This document shows positions 20,976 through 30,335 of a stretch of 64,000 nucleotides of DNA, piece after piece. Where the stretch lies: contig NZ_JARICI010000087.1 of assembly GCF_029257255.1 (NCBI RefSeq), positions 51,424 to 115,423 on the forward strand, written 5' to 3'. The position numbers and the translations under genes are program-made. The notes under the pieces are model-generated. The model saw nothing but the letters and a program-made list of their open reading frames with translations. It did no database searches and was not told where the DNA came from. The stretch is from Sporosarcina sp. GTDB lineage: Bacteria > Bacillota > Bacilli > Bacillales_A > Planococcaceae. The number at the start of each line of letters is the position of its first letter. Position 1 is the first letter of the stretch.

Positions 20976-21062
20976 CAGCGCCGAAGCGGATGTAAACCGC
21001 GAACTCACACTTCATTCAAACTACCGGCAAACTCGAATGTCGAAACTTGTACAAACTAAAAC
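20976..21062. repeat. Dispersed intergenic repeat, copy 1 (related to 50345-50405)
   Basis: 61 bp (20976-21036) align without gaps to 50345-50405 at 45/61 identity by manual count; cores CGCCGAAG 20979 and CGAACTCA 21000 are 21 bp apart. Confidence 0.55.
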
Positions 21063-21195
21063 TCAACCCCTAATTAAATGACTTCAAATCGGCAGGAAAC
21101 ATTACTAATTCATTTGCCAATATGCTATAGTTTTCTTTATATTTAAACTCTTTAATTAAGTTAAATTACCGGAGAAAGAGTTTGCACAAGGGGAG

Positions 21196-22509
21196 ATGTT
21201 GATGGGAGCAAATCAAATGCGGCATTCAGTTACCGCATTGGCAGGGTTTCAGTGGCTCTTTTTCATGTTTGCCAACACGGTCGTTATTCCAATTTCCGTG
21301 GGAGCAGCATTTGAATTAGAACAGATTGAAATCGTATCCGCAATCCAGCGTTCGTTTATCTATACAGGGATTGCATGTCTGCTGCAAGGAACGCTCGGCC
21401 ATCGGTTAGCACTGATGGAAGGTCAATCGGGGCTCTGGTGGGGGGTTGTACTCAGCTTGGCTGGCACAGCAAGTGCAATGAATGTAAGTTTAACGACTGT
21501 TGGGGGAAGTATTGCAGTCGGCGCGATGATTTCAGGGGTGTTAGTCGCGATTTTAGGAATGCTCGGCATGGGTGAGATTTTGAAGAAATGGTTTACGCCT
21601 GCCGTCATGTTTGTCTTTCTGTTACTGCTGGCAAACCAGCTGATCACCATCTTCTTAAAAGGAATGATTGGTCTAAATGACGGGAAATACATAAATTTAT
21701 CTACTACACTGTTTTCATTTGCTCTGGCCGCACTGACGATACTCGTGCATATAAAAGGCAAGGGCATCCTCAGCAGCCTAAATCTGCTGGTCGGAATGAC
21801 AGTCGGCTGGATTAGTGCTGCGCTGATTTTCCCGCAAGAAGCTGCGGAAACGATCAAAACTACACCGTTTATCCAGTGGTTCCCTTGGGGTGAACCAACG
21901 ATTGAAATGGGGATCGTCATTACGGTGATTATTACAGGCTTATTGAACACAACCAACACCGTTGCCACTTTAAAAGGTGCGGAAGATATTTTCGAGAAGG
22001 AAACGACAAAAAATCAATACAAAATATCCTTCCTCATAACCGGCGGTTTAAATGTTGGAGCCGGGGCACTCGGTCTAGTTCCTTACGCGCCTTACGCTTC
22101 GTCGATCGGCTTTTTACAATCCAGCGGAATCAAAGAACGGACGCCTTTCTTCATTGGATCGATTCTGTTTATCCTCTTGGGACTGGTACCGCCGTTAAGC
22201 GCGTTTTTCTCTACCATCCCACAAAGCGTAGGAAATACGGTGCTTTTCGTAGCGTATTTACAGTTATTCCGTTCTGCCCTGCGCAATGTAGAAGGTCTGA
22301 CGTTCGAGCCGAAGACTATTTACCGGGTCGCACTTCCCGCTTTGCTCGGTCTGTCCATCATGACACTGCCTGCCGAAGTGTTTTCTTCGTTGCCTGAACT
22401 GCTACAGCCGCTCCTTTCCAGCGGATTGCTGGTCGGAATTCTGGCAGCTCTGTTAATGGAGCTCATATTTTGGATCGGCCTGCGTATCAGCACACGGACA
22501 GCACCATGA
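21196..22509 (+). CDS. NCS2-family purine/pyrimidine permease
   Basis: Multi-TM protein; GFQWLFFMFANTVVIPISVG; QGTLGHRLALMEGQSGLWWG; NTTNTVATLKG. Confidence 0.8.
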   Translation: MLMGANQMRHSVTALAGFQWLFFMFANTVVIPISVGAAFELEQIEIVSAIQRSFIYTGIACLLQGTLGHRLALMEGQSGLWWGVVLSLAGTASAMNVSLTTVGGSIAVGAMISGVLVAILGMLGMGEILKKWFTPAVMFVFLLLLANQLITIFLKGMIGLNDGKYINLSTTLFSFALAALTILVHIKGKGILSSLNLLVGMTVGWISAALIFPQEAAETIKTTPFIQWFPWGEPTIEMGIVITVIITGLLNTTNTVATLKGAEDIFEKETTKNQYKISFLITGGLNVGAGALGLVPYAPYASSIGFLQSSGIKERTPFFIGSILFILLGLVPPLSAFFSTIPQSVGNTVLFVAYLQLFRSALRNVEGLTFEPKTIYRVALPALLGLSIMTLPAEVFSSLPELLQPLLSSGLLVGILAALLMELIFWIGLRISTRTAP

Positions 22510-22511
22510 TT

Positions 22512-22541
22512 GTAAGCCCTGATCAGTGATCAGGGCTTTAT
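22512..22541. terminator. Hairpin terminator between convergent genes
   Basis: AAGCCCTGATCA gTGATCAGGGCTTTATA perfect inverted repeat. Confidence 0.65.
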
Positions 22542-23141
22542 ATACGTATAGACAAGAAAACGTTCGTGAGGATCATGCAGCTGTAAATGAGTAATAGGGA
22601 TTTCAGCGTTCTTCTCGAATGAAGGGTGTTCATTCAGAAACTGTTCGTAATACGTCGTTGGGTAATATAAAATTATTTCAGCATTCCGCTCGGCATCTTC
22701 GAGAGTCAGCACAATATTTCGGATAACTGACCGGAAAATATCCAGAGAAAACGGATTGAAAAAATAAAATGTAGAAGCGTCTGTAGGTATCCTATAGCGC
22801 TCAGCCAAACAGCACTCGAAAGATAGCGCACCTTTTTTCTTCGGGAATGCCTGACGATAATCCATCAAATTGTTCATCGCATCCTGATACAGCACGCTGT
22901 TCATCTCAATTCCTACGACATCCAGTGAATAAAGATTATGAACGTAGAACGGCACTCTCCCCTTGCCGCATCCAAAATCGATCCAACTACCGCTTGTTAT
23001 AATTTCGTGCTGTGCAAATAAGAAGTCCATTGCGTCATACGGAGTCGCTTCATACCTGTTATAGTGAGCAGACTGAAAACTCCACTCGCGCATGCCGGCC
23101 GTTTGAATATGGAGCCGACGATCAAGCTCTCGTTCCTCCAC
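22530..23141 (-). CDS. SAM-dependent methyltransferase
   Basis: SWIDFGCGKGRVPFYVHNLYSLDVVGIEMN class I MTase motif. Confidence 0.8.
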   Translation of the reverse strand: MEERELDRRLHIQTAGMREWSFQSAHYNRYEATPYDAMDFLFAQHEIITSGSWIDFGCGKGRVPFYVHNLYSLDVVGIEMNSVLYQDAMNNLMDYRQAFPKKKGALSFECCLAERYRIPTDASTFYFFNPFSLDIFRSVIRNIVLTLEDAERNAEIILYYPTTYYEQFLNEHPSFEKNAEIPITHLQLHDPHERFLVYTYIKP

Positions 23142-23207
23142 CCTCTCATCTCCTTTTCTGCTACTCTTCTACTTTCATAAAGCTAATCAAGAAAACCTCA
23201 ACATCTA

Positions 23208-24782
23208 TTACTCATGCTGAGGTTCGTCAGTCGCAACGACGGTCTTATTCCGCCCCGTACGCTTTGCTTCATATAAACTTTGATCCGCCAATTCAATGAG
23301 TCGGGCAGGATGTTCTGCATGTATTGGATATGCGGCTACACCTGAAGAAATCGTTACGACCTCTCCACACGGGCTTACTTTACTCTCTAACATTTCACGA
23401 AGCCGCTCTGCCTTGAGAAAAGCTGTTACTTTATCTGCTTTAGGAAGTAAAATCACAAACTCTTCTCCTCCATACCGGCAGCAGATGTCATCTTTTCGAA
23501 CGCTTTGTTGCATTAAGTCCGCTAAATAAATCAGCACTTCATCGCCGACCGCATGGCCATATCGATCATTCACTCGCTTAAATTTATCAATATCCAAAAT
23601 AATCATCGCAAAAGGCACCTTCTGCTCTACCCACTTTTTCATATAATCATCCATCGTCCGGCGATTTGTTAATTTCGTCAACGGATCGGTAGTCGATTGA
23701 TGAATAAAATAATTCATTTCATTTCTGAAATAATCCAGGCTATGCAGCATAGACCCCTTTAATTGTCTAGCTTCATAATACCAGTCCGAAACATTTTCCA
23801 TCTTTTCTTTATGGTCGGTTTCTGTACTGGTTTCCGCATAGTAAGCCAACTTTTGTAGCGGTAAAGCAATTTTTCTTGACAGATACCATACTAAGAAAAA
23901 GGCAAGGAATAATAGCGGCAGAGATTTCCACGCCATTTCCCATACCATGCTTTTTGCAGATGCGACAGAAATATCAACCGCTCGCTGAGAAATAATTCCC
24001 CAGTCTGCTACCGGAACGTAGGAATAGCCGACTAGCATAGGAATACCTTTAGTATTGACTATTTGCTCCGCGCCGTTTGCTCCTGTAATGACTTTTTTTA
24101 CGACTGTATTACTGGATACATCGTCTTGTAAACGATCTTGTAATTGGTGATAGATCAGCATTCCTTTGCCATCGACCACATAAACATATGAGCCATTTTC
24201 ATAAAAATGCTTACCCAAAATCTTCTCTAAAACATTCGATTTATTGAGATAGATGGCACCGCCTATATATCCTTCATAAACACCGTCATCTGAAATTAAT
24301 GGAACACTTATAAATATCAATAATTCTCCCGTAATTCCAACATACGGTGTTGAAATTAACGGTTTCTTTTCCTTCTGAGCCTGTCGAGCGCCGACTGACG
24401 TCAAATTTTCACCAAGCAAATCAAGACTTGGCGGTGATACTCCTATCACTGTACCTTTCGGGTCAGCGATTACTACAGAGTTGAATGTGCTGGTCTGTGT
24501 CCGGATTCGCTCCGCTATGATGTTCAGTTTTGACCGGTCACCAGGCTGATCAAGTAACGGCATGACTTCTTCCGCGTTCACTGTCAGCGTCTGAAGAATA
24601 TCCCGTAAATATGTATCTGTAGTGGAAGACAACTTCTCCGCATACGCTCTATTTGTTTCCAACGTAGATTTCATTAAGTTTTCCTTATTTACACGATAAG
24701 CAACTGTAGTGCTCGTGATGAAGGTCAAAATGATCGCTAAAATTGCCACGATCTGAATTAAATTTCTCAAGGACCATCTCAT
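23208..24782 (-). CDS. Cache-domain membrane diguanylate cyclase
   Basis: N-terminal TM, dCache-like region, C-terminal CCRYGGEEFVILLPKA. Confidence 0.9.
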   Translation of the reverse strand: MRWSLRNLIQIVAILAIILTFITSTTVAYRVNKENLMKSTLETNRAYAEKLSSTTDTYLRDILQTLTVNAEEVMPLLDQPGDRSKLNIIAERIRTQTSTFNSVVIADPKGTVIGVSPPSLDLLGENLTSVGARQAQKEKKPLISTPYVGITGELLIFISVPLISDDGVYEGYIGGAIYLNKSNVLEKILGKHFYENGSYVYVVDGKGMLIYHQLQDRLQDDVSSNTVVKKVITGANGAEQIVNTKGIPMLVGYSYVPVADWGIISQRAVDISVASAKSMVWEMAWKSLPLLFLAFFLVWYLSRKIALPLQKLAYYAETSTETDHKEKMENVSDWYYEARQLKGSMLHSLDYFRNEMNYFIHQSTTDPLTKLTNRRTMDDYMKKWVEQKVPFAMIILDIDKFKRVNDRYGHAVGDEVLIYLADLMQQSVRKDDICCRYGGEEFVILLPKADKVTAFLKAERLREMLESKVSPCGEVVTISSGVAAYPIHAEHPARLIELADQSLYEAKRTGRNKTVVATDEPQHE

Positions 24783-24920
24783 TTATCTTTCATTCCCCTT
24801 ACCCCTATGATGCTATCAACCTAGTATATCATAGGTCAAATGGAATGTTATCTTTCTTTTCACTTATATTTAGTACAAACGTTTCATTCGCCATAAAGAT
24901 TGACACAATTTTATAAGGTT

Positions 24921-25538
24921 TTAATCAGAAATCCCTACACGATAGCCTACATGCTGCTTTCTAAGCAATTCGCCATAAGCAAATGCGGCGGTATCACCTG
25001 TAGAAATCTGCTTACCTTCAATCGGCAGCCGATCTCGTTCTATTCGATAATTGCCAGTCGCCTCTCCGCCAGGCAAATAGGTTGGACAGACAATCGTCCA
25101 TTCCAATGAAGAACTGCTCAGCATATCGAACACTTTATGGTGCTCTTCCGCTGCAAAAGTCAGTTTGCGATGAGATTCATTTGACTGGTATCGTAATTTC
25201 GACGGTTCGGTGCGACTTTCCAAGATACCTGCAGTCCCAATTGTAACGATACGCGAAACGCTGTAAGCTATCATTCCTTCTATAATGGAGGACATCGCTT
25301 CAGTTAATGTGGTCGTGCCGTCTGTCCCTAAAGCACTTACTACCGCATCAGCGCCTTCAATCGCTTCTTTTACTGCTTGTGCATCTCGCACATCCCCTTG
25401 CACTACAGCCAAATTAAGATGTGGAGTGACTTTATCCGGCGTACGTGCAAATGCCTTCACTTCATGACCGTCCGCCAATGCAAGACGCACAATATCGCTT
25501 CCCGTTCTTCCTGTCGCTCCGAATATCACAATTTTCAT
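24921..25538 (-). CDS. NAD(P)H-binding oxidoreductase (NmrA/SDR-like)
   Basis: MKIVIFGATGRTGSDIVRLAL; ADAVVSALGT. Confidence 0.85.
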   Translation of the reverse strand: MKIVIFGATGRTGSDIVRLALADGHEVKAFARTPDKVTPHLNLAVVQGDVRDAQAVKEAIEGADAVVSALGTDGTTTLTEAMSSIIEGMIAYSVSRIVTIGTAGILESRTEPSKLRYQSNESHRKLTFAAEEHHKVFDMLSSSSLEWTIVCPTYLPGGEATGNYRIERDRLPIEGKQISTGDTAAFAYGELLRKQHVGYRVGISD

Positions 25539-25981
25539 CTGACATCCCTCCTAAATTCAACTCTACACGAACCACTTGAACTGTCAATTATAGGCTAACT
25601 AAAAACGCCGTTCATGATTCAGTTGATGGGGAGAAAATGCAAAAACGGACCTCAATTAGCAACTAAATTAGCGTATGATTCGCATTCGAATTAACAGTAG
25701 AAAGAGCAAGAAAAAATGCCCAGGTTATTATGCCTGTGCATCTTTTTCTAGTCCTATCCTTTATACCGCAACGTCAGCAATAGGTAAGCGTTTGATATTA
25801 TCTCCAGATTTTACCTGTTCAACACGGAACGTGCAAGTTTCCCCGCATTCCGCGCTCCATCTAACTTCATGTACTAGATTACAAGGTCTCTTATCCTCCT
25901 CTAACCTTTCGTTATTTCAGAATAATTCACAAAGAGACTATTTCAACCTCCAATTAATAAGTTGATTAGCACCGCAATTAG

Positions 25982-26020
25982 AAGGGACACATAAATTTCA
26001 AGTGTGAATTGCGTCCCCAT
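25982..26020. repeat. Short inverted repeat with GGGAC/GTCCC ends
   Basis: AAGGGACACATAAATTTCAAGTGTGAATTGCGTCCCCAT; imperfect palindrome. Confidence 0.35.
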
Positions 26021-26089
26021 AAGCTATGTTTTTTAACGTTTTCTCCCCGTGTACCGAACCCGTTACACATCGCGAACGGTGTTTTTTGT

Positions 26090-27541
26090 TTAATATGTCG
26101 TCAGCTTGATCCAGCGCTGGAGAGCGTAAATTCCTCGCTGGAAAAAGGTTAGTTTGTTTTGATACTCTTCTACATCCAATGTGTAAAGTGCGTCTTCGTT
26201 GTCCCACAGTCTGTCAAAATACGTATTGATTTCATCAGTCAGCTCACTGTCAGCCGGAGCAACGATTCGTAAATTGGCTTCCAGGTTATAATCACGCAGT
26301 GTCCGTTCAGTCAGATTGGACGAACCGTTCGTAATGAAAGTTTGATCCGCAGTCTGCACGGTGACGAGCTTCGTATGATATTGGCCGATGACAGTATTGT
26401 ACCAGCGGACTTTGATCTTATCGTCTGTGTTTTCCTGGATTTCCTGAACAACAGGACGATTCGGTAAGCCGGATTTCTTACTTCCAAATGAGTTTTCATT
26501 CGGATCGAGAATCATCTCGATTTCTACACCGCGGTTGGCTGCTTCTTCTAATGGCTGAATGACTTGTTGTTCAGAAAGATAGAACATCCCCATCCGGATT
26601 CTGTCGCCTTTTTCAGCCTTCTCTATATCTTTCACGAGCGCATCCAGTACTCTACTTTCCGTCAGATACTGCACTTGATAAGGACCTTTTTGTTCTTCTA
26701 ATCCTTCTACACGCGGCAGCTTTCCTCCTTCCGAATATTGCAGTACCGCTTCTTCAGCTTCCAATATGTCGTTTTGCACAGGACCTGTTACTTTAAAAGC
26801 CACATTCCCATGACGGCCGCTTGCAGCATGAGGATTGGATGAAGTAACAAGTGCTGCTTTGTCAGTCACCAGTGTTTTCCGGTGGTTCGCTTTAACATTA
26901 AGCAGTTTTACATACGACGTGAATTTAACTTTGGGCGCATCGCTCGCCAGAAAGTTAGGGAAATGCGCTTTGCTGTCTATTTGAATCCACTGGAACAAGA
27001 TACGGTACAGACCTGAATAAATCGGCATAGAATCACGCAGCGGGTCGAGATCCGTATACACCACTTCGACCCCCGCTTTCTCCAGTTCCTTAAACCATCT
27101 CGATTCATAGGAATCATAACCGGTATTTATAGGATCGGTTATGTAAATGATCGGTATATCAGGATTACTTCTCTTTTTTTCCGTCAGCGCTTTCGTCAAC
27201 TGATCAGCCAGCTGCGGAAAGTCTTCTTTTTCATCATAATAGTCATCCATTAAAAAGAAATCGAGAACGACAAACTGCTCAGCTTCCTGAATCATCTGAA
27301 ACACTTCATTAAAAATACGCAGTTCTGATTTGTACTCATCCTTCGATTTTGTTTTAGAATAGGTCAGGTCATAAATGAAGTCGATATCCTCCACTTGATG
27401 TAGATCTCCTGCATAGGATATGCCTGGGGGAAGAGGTTTATAGGTTTGCCAGAGCATGACCCCTACATATAACAGCACAAAAAGTAACAGCGCGTATGAG
27501 GCAATTCGTTTTTTTGTCCACTTTCTTTTTCTGTTCGCCAT
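26090..27541 (-). CDS. Phospholipase D-like protein (cardiolipin-synthase-like)
   Basis: Two HKD-like segments: NHRKTLVTDKAALVTSSNP and YHTKLVTVQTADQTFITNGSSNLTERT. Confidence 0.85.
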   Translation of the reverse strand: MANRKRKWTKKRIASYALLLFVLLYVGVMLWQTYKPLPPGISYAGDLHQVEDIDFIYDLTYSKTKSKDEYKSELRIFNEVFQMIQEAEQFVVLDFFLMDDYYDEKEDFPQLADQLTKALTEKKRSNPDIPIIYITDPINTGYDSYESRWFKELEKAGVEVVYTDLDPLRDSMPIYSGLYRILFQWIQIDSKAHFPNFLASDAPKVKFTSYVKLLNVKANHRKTLVTDKAALVTSSNPHAASGRHGNVAFKVTGPVQNDILEAEEAVLQYSEGGKLPRVEGLEEQKGPYQVQYLTESRVLDALVKDIEKAEKGDRIRMGMFYLSEQQVIQPLEEAANRGVEIEMILDPNENSFGSKKSGLPNRPVVQEIQENTDDKIKVRWYNTVIGQYHTKLVTVQTADQTFITNGSSNLTERTLRDYNLEANLRIVAPADSELTDEINTYFDRLWDNEDALYTLDVEEYQNKLTFFQRGIYALQRWIKLTTY

Positions 27542-27618
27542 GGCGCTGCTCCCTTCAGGAATATGATGCTATATAAGAAATTCCCTCTCTGGAGCTTTAT
27601 AAACCGCGCTTGCTAACT

Positions 27619-28401
27619 TTATTTTATAGATAAATAGGGACGATCCGCACGCCATTCTATCGAAACAGGCACTTGGTAGGTTTCAGACAGCAGATCATCA
27701 GTCAGAACTTCATATTTCGGTCCAGCCGCTACTACTTTGCCTTCCTTCAGTAATAATACATGCGTCATCTCGGCGACGAGTTCCTCTATATGATGCGTTA
27801 CATAGACAAGATGTACGTGGTTTTTCGTCGCTATTTCGAGCGCCTCCAAAAACTGTTCTCTGGCAAGGATGTCGAGCCCGGAACATGGTTCATCGAGTAT
27901 TAACAAATCGGGATTACCCATCAACGCTCTCGCTATCAAAACCCTACGCTTTTCTCCTTCCGACAGCACTCTGAATCGCTTGCCCTCCAAGTGATCAAGC
28001 CTAAATTCCTTCACTAAATAATCTGCCCTCACCCAATCTTCGTCCAGCACTTTCTCATAAATACCGAAACTTGCAAACTTCCCGCTGATGATGACGCGCT
28101 CAATCGTTTCTCCCCAGAAAAAATCCGAAAACTTTTCCAATGAACTGCTGACAAATCCGATTTTCTTTCGCAGCTCCGGCAAATAGGTACTGCCAAACCG
28201 CTTTCCGAGCACTTCCACTTCGCCCGAAGACGGAATTTCATATGTAGAGATAATCGACAGCAACGATGTTTTTCCTGAACCATTTAAACCGAGCATCCCC
28301 CACTGCTGTCCTTCAGTAATTTCCCAATCCACTCCTTGCAGAATCTGATTATCGCCTCTTCTAAAATAAACATCTTCTATTTTGATAATAGACATATGCA
28401 T
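27619..28401 (-). CDS. ABC transporter ATP-binding protein (YlmA-like)
   Basis: GLNGSGKTSLL, LSEGEKRRVLIARAL, LLILDEPCSGLD. Confidence 0.88.
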   Translation of the reverse strand: MHMSIIKIEDVYFRRGDNQILQGVDWEITEGQQWGMLGLNGSGKTSLLSIISTYEIPSSGEVEVLGKRFGSTYLPELRKKIGFVSSSLEKFSDFFWGETIERVIISGKFASFGIYEKVLDEDWVRADYLVKEFRLDHLEGKRFRVLSEGEKRRVLIARALMGNPDLLILDEPCSGLDILAREQFLEALEIATKNHVHLVYVTHHIEELVAEMTHVLLLKEGKVVAAGPKYEVLTDDLLSETYQVPVSIEWRADRPYLSIK

Positions 28402-28421
28402 GTTCCTTTCTTATATGAAGA

Positions 28422-28460
28422 AAACCGGCTCGTGCACTTAGCAGCGACCCGGTTTTCTCT
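28422..28460 (-). terminator. Terminator downstream of the BCCT gene
   Basis: GAAAACCGG...CCGGTTTTC inverted repeat. Confidence 0.6.
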
Positions 28461-28463
28461 CTG

Positions 28464-30158
28464 TTAATCGTCCTCTTGTTCTTTTTCTTTTTCGTATTCC
28501 CGATACTTTTTCTTCTCAAGCTCTTGATATTGTCGATCTCTTTTCAACTTGGCTTTTTCTTGCTTCTCTTTCTCTTTACGCACTTTTTTCTCTTTTTCAC
28601 TCTCTCTGCGCTTACGTCTCTTCTTGACTTCACCTTCTACATGCTCAAATTGGCGAATATCTGTCGGTCTGACCGTAATTGGTTCGCGTGCGAGCAGTTT
28701 TCCTAATGAAAACATTAACAGGAGCATCAACAGCGTGAAAGGTAATGCGGACACGAGAGAAGCGGATTGCAATGCCTCCAAACCACCAGCAGAAAGAAGA
28801 ACAGCGGCAATCGCTGTCATCAAGAAGCCCCAGACGAATTTCACAAGCAACGACGGGAACAAACTACCACCTGTAGTCATACTTGCTAAAATATACGTTG
28901 CTGAGTCAGCAGATGTTATAAGGAATGTAAAGATTAAGACGATCGCCAAGAAAGAAACCAGTCCAGTCATCGGTAGCTGCTGAAGTGTGGCGAATATGGC
29001 AGAGGTAACATCTTGATTTACTTCTTCCGCGATTTGCGTACCATTACGCAAGTCACTGTACAAAGCAGTTCCGCCGAGTGTCGCGATCCACATACAAGAA
29101 AAGGCAGATGGAATGACCATTACACCCATGATGAATTCCCGGATTGTCCGGCCTTTTGATACTCGAGCTACAAATGCACCCACAAACGGTGACCATGCGA
29201 TTGTCCAAGCCCAATAGAAAATCGTCCAGTCTTTTACCCATGTGCCACCTTGATAAGGCTGCAAACGCAAGCTGTAAGTGATGAAATTATTAATATAATC
29301 TCCGATCGCCAGCGTAAACGTTTCCAATATAAAAACTTTCGGTCCAACAATAAAAAAGAAAAGCAGCAAAGCGATCGCCATTCCTAAGTTAAAGTTCCCC
29401 AAATACGCAATACCTTTGCCTAATCCTGAGGCGGCAGATGTCATATAAGCAACAAACACGACCGCAATAATGAGCAGTTGAATAGTAAATGTACTCTTAA
29501 TATTAAAGACGTATTCCAGCCCTCCGCTCATCTGCAGCACACCCATACCGAGCGAAGTAGCAATCCCCATGACTGTCGCGACAACTGCAAATGAATCAAT
29601 ACCTGTTTTTACATGACGATTGCTACCAATCAAAGGCTCGAGAGCTGTTGAAATCAGGCCGTCTTTTTTCTTTCGGAACTGCATAAAGCCAATAACGAGG
29701 CCGACCATTCCGAAAATCGCCCACTGCGAAATTCCCCAGTGGAAGAATGAATAGCCCATGGCTATCCTTGCCGCATCTTCCGTTTGCGCTTCAATACCGG
29801 CCAGCGGAGACTTAAAATAATGGCTCATCGGTTCCGCTACACCCCAAAATACTAGACCTACACCAAAACCTGCAGAAAACAGCATGCCGATCCATGTGAA
29901 GAATGAATATTCGGGACGCTCTGTATCCCCGCCCAACCGGATCGCACCAAACTTACTGATGGCCAGTCCCACTAAAAATACAATAACGATAAATACAGCG
30001 AGCAAATAAAACCAGCCAAAGTTATCTGTCGTGAAGTGATAAAGTCTTTCTGAAACTGCTCCAAACTGATCTTTCTTAAGTGCTCCCAACAATACAAGTA
30101 TAAAAATAAATATTGCAGAAATAGAGAACACGGGGTTTTTCCAAAACTTTCTATTCAA
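28464..30158 (-). CDS. BCCT-family betaine/carnitine/choline transporter (OpuD-like)
   Basis: 12-TM pattern; FFHWGISQWAIFGMVGLVIGF, FYWAWTIAWSPFVGAFVARVSKGRTIREFI; long charged C-terminal tail. Confidence 0.92.
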   Translation of the reverse strand: MNRKFWKNPVFSISAIFIFILVLLGALKKDQFGAVSERLYHFTTDNFGWFYLLAVFIVIVFLVGLAISKFGAIRLGGDTERPEYSFFTWIGMLFSAGFGVGLVFWGVAEPMSHYFKSPLAGIEAQTEDAARIAMGYSFFHWGISQWAIFGMVGLVIGFMQFRKKKDGLISTALEPLIGSNRHVKTGIDSFAVVATVMGIATSLGMGVLQMSGGLEYVFNIKSTFTIQLLIIAVVFVAYMTSAASGLGKGIAYLGNFNLGMAIALLLFFFIVGPKVFILETFTLAIGDYINNFITYSLRLQPYQGGTWVKDWTIFYWAWTIAWSPFVGAFVARVSKGRTIREFIMGVMVIPSAFSCMWIATLGGTALYSDLRNGTQIAEEVNQDVTSAIFATLQQLPMTGLVSFLAIVLIFTFLITSADSATYILASMTTGGSLFPSLLVKFVWGFLMTAIAAVLLSAGGLEALQSASLVSALPFTLLMLLLMFSLGKLLAREPITVRPTDIRQFEHVEGEVKKRRKRRESEKEKKVRKEKEKQEKAKLKRDRQYQELEKKKYREYEKEKEQEDD

Positions 30159-30302
30159 AACTATATCGACTCCTAGTGTTCATTTGGTAACTTCCTTACT
30201 ACCTTTCATACCCTTTTCTTAAGAGATATAACTTGAAAGTTTCTAATCTGTACCAAGTCATCACCAAATAGATTATAACTGTATATACTACACGTCAAAA
30301 AA

Positions 30303-30327
30303 GGCATCTTCAAGTGAAGATGCCATT
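30303..30327 (-). terminator. Terminator downstream of the EAL-HDOD gene
   Basis: GGCATCTTCAAGTGAAGATGCC with T run on the minus strand. Confidence 0.75.
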
Positions 30328-30335
30328 CCGTTGAC

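Noticed and set aside
28476-28983. Plus-strand F/L/S-rich ORFs opposite the BCCT gene
   Set aside because: Antisense shadow of the K/E-rich C-terminal tail; no RBS or family signal.
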